Assembly (NCBI GenBank): GCA_025267735.1
Contig: CM046309.1
Coordinates: 34,323,202-34,387,201 of the forward strand
DNA: 64,000 nucleotides
Direction of reading: 5' to 3'
Source of the DNA: Mactra quadrangularis
Taxonomy: Eukaryota; Mollusca; Bivalvia; Venerida; Mactridae
Under the pieces are notes generated by a model that saw nothing but the letters and a program-made list of their open reading frames with translations, was not told the origin of the DNA and ran no database searches. Positions 57,296-64,000 of this stretch are shown piece by piece. The position numbers and the translations under genes are program-made. Each line of letters opens with the position of its first letter. The stretch's first letter is position 1.

Positions 57296-57521
57296 CTGTT
57301 CCAACACATATAATAACAAGTTGTGTATCAGTTACAGCTTTCTTGATATTACTACTTGAATAATTACGACAATTATTATCATCTAGACAACCTGACACAT
57401 AATTCACTGTATCAGACATTCTAGATAAACCTTTCAATGGTGTTGATGCATATTTAGGATCTACATCTGCAGCATAGGTACCATATATTTGTTCTAAGTT
57501 ATCTGCCATAGGTCCAACAAT
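57296..57521 (-). CDS. GH3 hydrolase exon, C-terminal domain start
   Basis: Acceptor TGAATATTTCAG, donor ACAG|GTAAAT; phase 0 in, 1 out, 75 codons. It reads IVGPMADNLEQIYGTYAADV, then DPKYASTPLKGLSRMSDTVN, then YVSGCLDDNNCRNYSSSNIK, then KAVTDTQLVIICVGTG. 'iaivGP.Ad......g.Ya......tpl.gl' and 'V...cG....c' and 'a...A..aD.vi..vGt' are the usual GH3_C order. Cysteine pairs suggest a secreted enzyme. Confidence 0.95.
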
Positions 57522-57639
57522 CTGAAATATTCAGAGGGCATATTTAAGTATAGTATAAAAAGTTGCGGGTTAAAGTCTGTTTTCATATACATGTTTAGCC
57601 CACTTGACAATTTTGTATGATAACTGGCTCCTGATCATT

Positions 57640-57802
57640 GAAATCACCTTCAAGCAGGTGGCCCTGTACATTACCTATTTACGTCTAGGTGGAGTGAAAC
57701 AACTGTAGGTTAATTTCTTGCTCAAAGAAATAAGCAGTGCCCCTAGTGGGGTTCCAACCCAGGACCTCGAAACGCATGTCCTACCACTGGACTACTACTC
57801 CT
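57640..57802 (-). mobile_element. SINE family 3 copy in a GH3 intron
   Basis: On the minus strand: TAGTCCAGTGGTAGGACATG, GGGTTGGAACCCCACTAGGG, GCACTGCTTATTTCTTTGAG and AACCTACAGTTGTTTCACTC match the 17.1-kb copy, with the same orientation as the gene. Confidence 0.75.
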
Positions 57803-58034
57803 ACAAAAACTGATAATAAAATATTGAATAAAATCCTGTTATTAACAATTTATGTTTTTACTTCATCATTCAATCAATCAAATTTCTTTTTATCCGCTGT
57901 GGACATTATATAATTTGCTGTAGGCTGCAGGCCACTAGATTGTGTGACATTTGATCATCATAAGACCCTGTTTAGAAAAGCATTGTCCACGAGGTTGTAT
58001 GCTTTTAAATCAGCCTTATATATATTATACTTAC

Positions 58035-58285
58035 AGCTATTTTATTAAAATGTTTCTTTATTGGAAGTAAACCATGATCATTCTTTAACAGAACGAATGT
58101 TTGCATGGCAGCTTTCACAGCAAGTTGTCTATGTTGAGGAGACTGTACTAATGTCATGTTATATTTCATGTAGGGGTTCATAAATGGAGGATCAAACTCT
58201 CCTAATCTCATTCTAGTATAAAACAATGGTTTAACACGTTCACGTACCAGAGCTTCACTTAATTTACCTTGTTTTACTGCATCAA
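58035..58285 (-). CDS. GH3 hydrolase exon joining the two main domains
   Basis: Acceptor ATGTTATGTTTCAG, donor GCT|GTAAGT; phase 1 in, 0 out. It reads DAVKQGKLSEALVRERVKPL, then FYTRMRLGEFDPPFMNPYMK, then YNMTLVQSPQHRQLAVKAAM, then QTFVLLKNDHGLLPIKKHFN, then KIA. 'l...RvkpLf..rmrLG.FDpp' closes the TIM-barrel domain. 'HR.LA..aA....VLLKNd..lLPl' opens the alpha/beta sandwich. Its first split codon joins both alternative upstream exons: G|TT gives Val and A|TT gives Ile. Confidence 0.95.
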
Positions 58286-58324
58286 CTGAAACATAACATA
58301 ATATTTATGTACATTTAGTCATTT

Positions 58325-58490
58325 AATTATTGTAAAATTTTATTCAACTGTCAGTGGCACAACCATTGATTTGCTGATTTTAATATTTATTACAGTACTT
58401 TTGTACTCACAAACAACTACAGTAGATTCAACAGAGTTTTGTATGCACCACTGACAGTTGAATAAATTTTAACTATAATTATATCACTAA
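58325..58490. mobile_element. GTCAGTGG-type MITE, complete copy
   Basis: TAAAATTTTATTCAACTGTC plus AGTGG at one end is mirrored by CCACTGACAGTTGAATAAAT at the other. Inside is ACAGTACTTTTGTACTCA. Fragments of the family lie at 6830, 39510, 42090, 54668 and 60170. Confidence 0.75.
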
Positions 58491-59329
58491 ATGTCAGGCT
58501 TCATGAATGTAATTGATTAATTATAATGAATTATTTTTTAAACTTGTTTAAAGGAAATAAAAGATTATTTTCAAATTCAGTAATAGTTATGACTAACAAA
58601 GACCTTTTTCCAATATATTCTACAAATCCAGACTAGAAAATTTGGTCTGTCTACAAGTTTGGTATATGACAAACATCATCAGCATGATAGAATGAATGTA
58701 CAAAGAGAAAAGTTATATCAAATCAATAATTGAGTACTGATTTTGGTCAAAAGCAATGTTTCAACAGTTATAGAAGAAAACTTCCACATATCTAGGGTAT
58801 GTGTTGAGAAATAGCATTGCTCCTATAAAATTCAAAATCATAACAAACTAATGCAATTTTTCAGAGATTTCAATGTTGAAACATTTGTATTTTCAAACTA
58901 ATACATCTCAGTTGAAATGAAATGAAATATAGCCAGGGTATTGATATAATACATGTTTATATTATATCTCTATAGATAAATGGAAATTATGAGCAAAAAC
59001 TTTTACTTAAACAGGCTTTAGAGTACAAACATGTATACATGTACTTTAAGCTTAAATATGACATACATGCAAATAAGCAAGCATTTTCAACACCTTTAAA
59101 CTGATAATTAAATCATTTCACCAACATTAGTAGAATTCCATACACATAGCAAGCTTACATGTATATGCAATTAAACATAGTATATCACATCAAAGGGCAT
59201 AATTATGTAAAAAAAACCACCAGAATCACAGACACTAAATAATTTTTACACTAAGGCACTTGATAACAATGCTTCTGTGAAAGTTTGTTTGAAATCTGTT
59301 GGGAAATGTAGGAACTGTGCACAGGAGAA

Positions 59330-59552
59330 ATATTTACAGATGCCATCAAACATATTTACAAATGCCACCCAACTTATTTACAAATGCCACCCAACTTATT
59401 TACAAATGCCACCCAACTTATTTACAAATGCCACCCAACTTATTAACAAATGCCACCCAACTTATTAACAAATGCCACCCAACTTATTAACAAATGCCAC
59501 CCAACTTATTAACAAATGCCACCCAACTTATTAACAAATGCCACCCACAGAC
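59330..59552. repeat. 22-bp minisatellite in a GH3 intron
   Basis: About nine units of ACTTATTTACAAATGCCACC plus CA. The first four have TTTAC, the last five TTAAC, so the array grew in two phases. Short frames through it are not genes. Confidence 0.9.
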
Positions 59553-59627
59553 ATTCACCAAGCTATTAACTAGGTTTATTCTTAAGAAAACCAAGGGGGG
59601 GGGGATTAAAAACAAATAACTACATAC

Positions 59628-59851
59628 CAATCTTATTATATATATATGGATTGTTACCAGACAATTCTATATTACATCCAGCTTTGACACACATTGTAGC
59701 AGCCTCCACAGGAGAGGCTGTATAATTATGCCAAAATATTATATTCTCTAATGCTCCTTCATCACTGATTACATAACCTTTAAAGTTCCATTCATCTCTT
59801 AGTATATCAGTCAGTAATTCTTTATTGGCACAAGCAGGTACACCATTTACA
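59628..59851 (-). CDS. GH3 hydrolase, catalytic Asp exon, version B2
   Basis: Acceptor TTTTTTAAAG, donor ATTG|GTATGT; phase 2 in, 1 out, 74 full codons. It reads VNGVPACANKELLTDILRDE, then WNFKGYVISDEGALENIIFW, then HNYTASPVEAATMCVKAGCN, then IELSGNNPYIYNKI. The Asp in GYVISDEGA lies at the GH3 nucleophile position. 'NG.PACAN..LL...LR.eW.F.GYv.SD' is the PROSITE-like core. Joined to A1 or A2 it gives Ser or Asn before VNG. It resembles typical GH3 sequence more than its partner B1 does ('AGCNIEL' is retained). Confidence 0.93.
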
Positions 59852-61176
59852 CTTTAAAAAATAAAAAGTCCAAAATTTTATAATGATAGACTATATTTGG
59901 AATTCAAATATTTGGATTTTTCCCTGCGGTACAAACACATTTTCAAGGTTTGAAAAAATGTGCACAAAGAACAAATGGATTTAATCTGTTTCTCCTGCTT
60001 TTCAACAATAATGTTTGTTTGTACCACCATTGCATAGATGGAAAAACCCATAGCTTGGAGTTTGGAATAAGGACTATTTTACTTCATTGTATACTACCAG
60101 TACATTGTTGATGTATTTGCAATAGATACATCCTTCATAAATTAAGGTATCATCTTCATATCAAAGTATGAGCCACTGACAGTTGAAAAAAAATTAACAA
60201 TAGATCATGAAAAAAATGAAAGTACTTTGTAACAAGAAAACTTACACCAGCATGATATTTTAAACTAACTACATTTTGTAATATGAATGCATATAGATGT
60301 ACAACAAAGCAATTGGAAAAAGCATTTAAATAACATGCACAATCAAATTTAAAACATTTTAAAAAAATATAGAAAAAACCTAAACATGACAACAAACTTA
60401 TAGTTATGGGATGATTAAGAATCTTTTAAGGGGTTTCTTTACTAGACTAGTGGATAAAGAAATTATCACTTTACTGCAAGTGCCAGGTTATATCGTCATA
60501 TTTGTAAATTTAAGTCCAGGGGCTTCATTCAATACTACCAAACAGTTCAAGTTTGAAAATTAAATTCCAAATATTACAAAAAGCAACAATTACATTGATA
60601 CATCCCTCCACCAGCTGATTCTCAGTAAAGCATAACCATATCTATTTAAACAGTGTTTAAATGTGCTAGCTATCAAAAGAATACATAATACAGTACATAA
60701 TAACTTGTACAACTTGTTCACATTGACCAAAACATACAACTTGATCAAGCAATACCAAAGTGTATACAAATAAATGTCTACAAAATCACCTCTTTAAACG
60801 ATATATCTACATAAGCTAAAAGCATGCATAATAAAACCCAACAACTAAAGAGCCCTACACAATCTTAGCCCATAGAAAGTTAATTGTTAGATTCTCACTC
60901 TGACCTCACCCAGCCTGCTAAACCCATTACTTTTTACTTCAATTCCAACCAAAAACTTTGAAAAACATTTAGACATTAAAAAATTACACCTTATTAAAAA
61001 CATTAAACCGAAGATAAATGAAATGTAGCAGTGTAAAAGTATAAATTTACAAAGATATGGCTATAACAAATCACTATCATGTAAAAATAGCTGAGAAAAG
61101 CTATCAACTACCTAATTAAAAATAACCCAGATGAGAATCAAACAATTTATTTCCATGGTCTCATATAATTTCATAC

Positions 61177-61403
61177 TCATAGTAAACATGTACGGATCCT
61201 TTCTACTAGTAGTAATTTCAATATTAAGTCCAGCATTGAGTACATCAATCAATGCTTCCATACTTGTGTTAACATAATGGTGATATAATACAAGGTTCTC
61301 TACAGCCTCCTCATCACTTATCACATAACCAGTAAAGCCCCATTCTTTTCTTAATATCTCTGTCAGTAACTTCTTATTAGCACATGCAGGTACCCCATTG
61401 ATT
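61177..61403 (-). CDS. GH3 hydrolase, catalytic Asp exon, version B1
   Basis: Acceptor ATATTTGAAG, donor TATGA|GTATGA; phase 2 in, 1 out, 75 full codons, the same phases as B2. It reads INGVPACANKKLLTEILRKE, then WGFTGYVISDEEAVENLVLY, then HHYVNTSMEALIDVLNAGLN, then IEITTSRKDPYMFTM. The Asp in GYVISDEEA is retained, but Gly after SDE is Glu, 'AGCN' is AGLN, and the end is one residue longer. The donor lacks the usual AAG context. The change near the active site could alter specificity. Using B1 and B2 together would break the frame. Confidence 0.85.
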
Positions 61404-61673
61404 CTTCAAATATAATATACATTGAGATTATATATGGTCAGTTTTTTGTTAACTTACAAAGTTTCAATTATTTATGGTAATTTAATATGTTCTCTTCTAA
61501 GGCTACATATGCCAAAGTTAATTTAATCTGATTTAATTACAACACTTTTGCCACTGGCTGACAACTGCACTACCTGAAACAATAATAGGACAGAGAATGA
61601 CCAAAGAAAGTATTTCATGACCAAAATTCAACCTGGAGAGTTTGATATTTCAAATGAATCATAATACAGAGAG

Positions 61674-61885
61674 GGTGTAGCCAAGTGGTTACGATGTTGG
61701 ACAGGCAATCAGTGGATAGCCAGCTCTGTGTTAGTTTAAATGCCATCCAAAACCAACCTCATTGTTTCCTTGAGTAAGAAACTTTATCCTTTGAGCTCAG
61801 TACTAGGGGACCAAGAAGCAGATTGAGAGTGATTAATATAAGTTGTAAGAACTTGTTTTACAATCACGCTAAAATAAAATTGTAT
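61674..61885 (+). repeat. SINE-like repeat in a GH3 intron
   Basis: The tRNA-like head GTAGCCAAGTGGTTACGATG is followed by TTGTTTCCTTGAGTAAG and a body with GGGGACCAAGAAGCAG. The B box is degenerate. The same TTGCCTTGAGCAAGAACT-type word occurs at 53013. Confidence 0.5.
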
Positions 61886-62027
61886 GACAATCAGGATAAA
61901 CTTAACAACTGGCACAGGGTTTCATTTAAACATTTTACAGAATTGAAAATTTTAGTTCAATCTAAAATCTGATTATGAATGTAACTTCATGTATCTGGTA
62001 AAATATTATGATTTCATATATACCCAC

Positions 62028-62119
62028 TTGTTAAAACTACACATTAAACTGTATGTTCCAGCCAGTACACATTTCCTGAATGCAGGAAGAAATGTTAGAG
62101 ACCAATCTCTATCACTCAC
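62028..62119 (-). CDS. GH3 hydrolase exon, version A2
   Basis: Acceptor ATTATTAAACAG, donor AACAA|GTGGGT; phase 0 in, 2 out, 92 bases, exactly the length of A1. It reads VSDRDWSLTFLPAFRKCVLA, then GTYSLMCSFN. It differs from A1 at six of thirty full codons. 'D.d...tfLPaF..CV.aG.ysvMcsyN' is the GH3 barrel segment just before the PACAN/SD region. The donor GTGGGT is weaker than the one of A1. Confidence 0.85.
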
Positions 62120-62149
62120 CTGTTTAATAATAATACATATATTTAAACA

Positions 62150-62235
62150 GTAAAGTTTGGCTATTAGGACGATCAAAATAGATGGTCTTAGTAGCCAGGT
62201 GGTCTTAATACAAGAACATTTTCTTCTCAAATTTA
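62150..62235. repeat. Half of a CAGTAAAGTT MITE
   Basis: AACAGTAAAGTTTGGCTATT then GGTCTTAGTAGCC and GGTCTTAATAC resemble the TA-MITE at 8194-8334. Only one end is clear. Confidence 0.45.
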
Positions 62236-62239
62236 GCAT

Positions 62240-63732
62240 TTAGTACTCAAAAATAGTCTAAAAATACATGATTTTGCAATAATCAAGATGGTTTTTACAC
62301 CAGAACTATACTGTACTTATACATTATTCTTTAATGATCTAAGGTCTATATATGTACATTGTATATGCATAAAAATTTGTGCCTATACTTTATTTCATCG
62401 AAGTAGTAGACAAAATTTCATGCAAGCCATTTTGTATACAGATTTCCACTCAAAAACATTTCATAACTTCAAAATCATAGGTAATCATAATAGTAATACA
62501 AACATAAGTATTCAGTTTATGTCTTTAAAACACATCAATAACAAAAAAATACTTATCACATCATAATCATTAAAAGATGATTAAGAAGCTGTGTCTGTAA
62601 AATAGTAGCAAAAGTCACAAATTAAAGTTAAAATAACTGAATATTATAATGCATAACAGCAACTGTTAAGAATAGCCCTCTACATAATAAAAACATTAAT
62701 ACAGATATAAAAGAACACAAATCACATAACACAAATCTAACAAAAAAGCAGCAATGTATACATATATACATGTATAAAGCATCAACCAGGTATAATAATG
62801 TCAGCTAAACAGTAGTCTATCATGCTGGTGTAAGTAACAATGTTACATAATGTACATATATAGTTTATTCAGAATAAAAGAGCATTGCACATGGTATACA
62901 ACATAGCAAATATAAATAGCACTTTAACAATTAACATTTGACATAATAAATTTTGTGTTATTAAAAATAGTAAAATAAGGCAATTAAAATGTTTTTGGAA
63001 ATATGTGTATTTAATTTAATAGTACCATGTCAAGCCACAATTATTCAAGGAAAGCACAAAAAAGAGCGAGCTCTTTTTTCCATTGTAGTCCCATACATAC
63101 ATGTATGTAATAAAAAGGTTAAAACATGGTAGAGATGGTATGGATGGTGATAATGGACCAGTCAGTTTGGAAAATGTCCCTGGTAGCTGAAGCTCAAGAT
63201 GATTACTGATACTGGGCCCCTTATGAATTTCTGGCCAGCAGTAACCCAATGTATTAATCATAATTGATAATATGTACAACAATGAGTACTGTCAGATTCC
63301 GATGATGGGCCTATCTGTGTATAAATATGTCTAATTTGAACAAAAAACACAGCAAGAATTGGATTTATACATTAAATATATAATATCATAAAATATTTCA
63401 ACAAATGCTAAATTTTTAAAAATGCTCAACTGGCACAAGGTTATTGTATCAATTAATGTTATGAAAACATGTAATATATTCAATAATATTGTAACTAAAA
63501 AAATCATTCATATAGAAGTAATATATTTTCCCAAGTATAAGTCAGGACTTTTTGATTATTTTTTTCAATTCTATACCCTAACTCCTTCTTTAATCAAGGC
63601 TCAGATAACTTTTCCTGACATATTTGCAATTAAGAGCTTTTTGTAAATACTTTGCTAGGAAGTTGAGATTAAGACTTATGCCATGATCAACTTATAGGCA
63701 AATAAATCTGGTATATAAAATATATAATATAC
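62240..63732. other. Intron between A1 and A2, no extra exon found
   Basis: I looked on the minus strand for a copy of the catalytic Asp exon between A1 and A2, as a simple tandem A-B duplication would predict, and found none. The sequence is AT-rich with no clear repeat. The short frames here show no GH3 similarity. Confidence 0.6.
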
Positions 63733-63824
63733 CTATTATAACTGCACATCAAGCTGTAGGTTCCAGCCCTGACACAAGCACGAAAAGCAGGTAGATATGT
63801 TAATCTCCAATCCCTATCTACAAC
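63733..63824 (-). CDS. GH3 hydrolase exon, version A1 (most 5' in window)
   Basis: Acceptor TATTATGTATATGTAG, donor AATAG|GTATAT; phase 0 in, 2 out, 92 bases. It reads VVDRDWRLTYLPAFRACVRA, then GTYSLMCSYN. This is very close to standard GH3 sequence ('LPAF..CV..G..SVMCSYNR.NG'). It joins B1 (AG|A, Arg) or B2 (AG|T, Ser) in frame. Earlier exons, with the signal peptide and the KH-containing substrate-binding motif expected for GH3, must lie beyond the right edge of the window. Confidence 0.92.
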
Positions 63825-64000
63825 CTACATATACATAATAACATATATAACTGTAATAAAATATAATTTCCTAATCTTGAAAACAGTAAAAACAGTAAAA
63901 AAACCATTTCAGTCATTATACAAAAAAAGTGACAGTAAACATTAATAAATTGTTAGTCATAGTTTAGTCATCCAAGACTTCCATTGCAAATACAATTAAT

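Noticed and set aside
63016..63282. 88-codon minus-strand frame as a further GH3 exon between A1 and A2
   Set aside because: No GH3 motif and no suitable splice phase. It lies in the A1-A2 intron.

Overview
This is an AT-rich, intron-bearing, repeat-dense animal nuclear sequence. The best fit is a mollusc, probably a bivalve. That rests on general knowledge: a spliced GH3 beta-xylosidase/beta-glucosidase-like gene, several tRNA-derived SINE families, and abundant short inverted-repeat (MITE-like) elements. There is nothing bacterial: no operons, ribosome binding sites or CRISPR. Nearly all long open frames lie inside repeats and are not genes.

Layout. 1-2.8 kb: a 489-bp tandem triplication, then a decayed array of about 95-bp units. 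2.8-26 kb: SINEs, MITEs, foldback elements and LINE scraps, a perfect 118-bp palindrome, a 2.2-kb hAT-like element inserted in a SINE, and two unassigned candidate exons (17.5 and 23.0 kb). 25.7-26.7 kb: a G/T-only minisatellite and a C-run-rich array. 26.8-29.1 kb: a hAT-type MITE and a 1.6-kb foldback with a nested MITE. 29.9-32.7 kb: an apparently intact mariner transposon whose transposase (minus strand, 353 aa, DD34D) is split by two introns, the second carrying a hAT-like MITE. 33-46 kb: more nested MITEs. A block at 37.5-42.9 kb is colinear with 5.9-13.6 kb (old segmental duplication), and comparing the two gives empty sites that confirm younger insertions. 46.4-51.1 kb: a 69-bp tandem repeat, then a satellite of about 4.2 kb with roughly 61-bp units, each built on a palindrome and inverted at about 50.1 kb.

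52.4-63.8 kb (minus strand): the 3' part of a GH3 glycoside hydrolase gene, about 527 codons per mature product. I traced every exon boundary. The main biological point is that two successive exons each exist in two versions: 63733-63824 / 62028-62119, and 61177-61403 / 59628-59851 (the second pair carries the catalytic aspartate). Phases join correctly only if one of each pair is used, which points to mutually exclusive exons. The 5' part of the gene lies beyond the right edge.

All calls are from reading the sequence. No alignment or database search was run. Family names rest on remembered motifs, TIRs and target-site duplications (TSDs).
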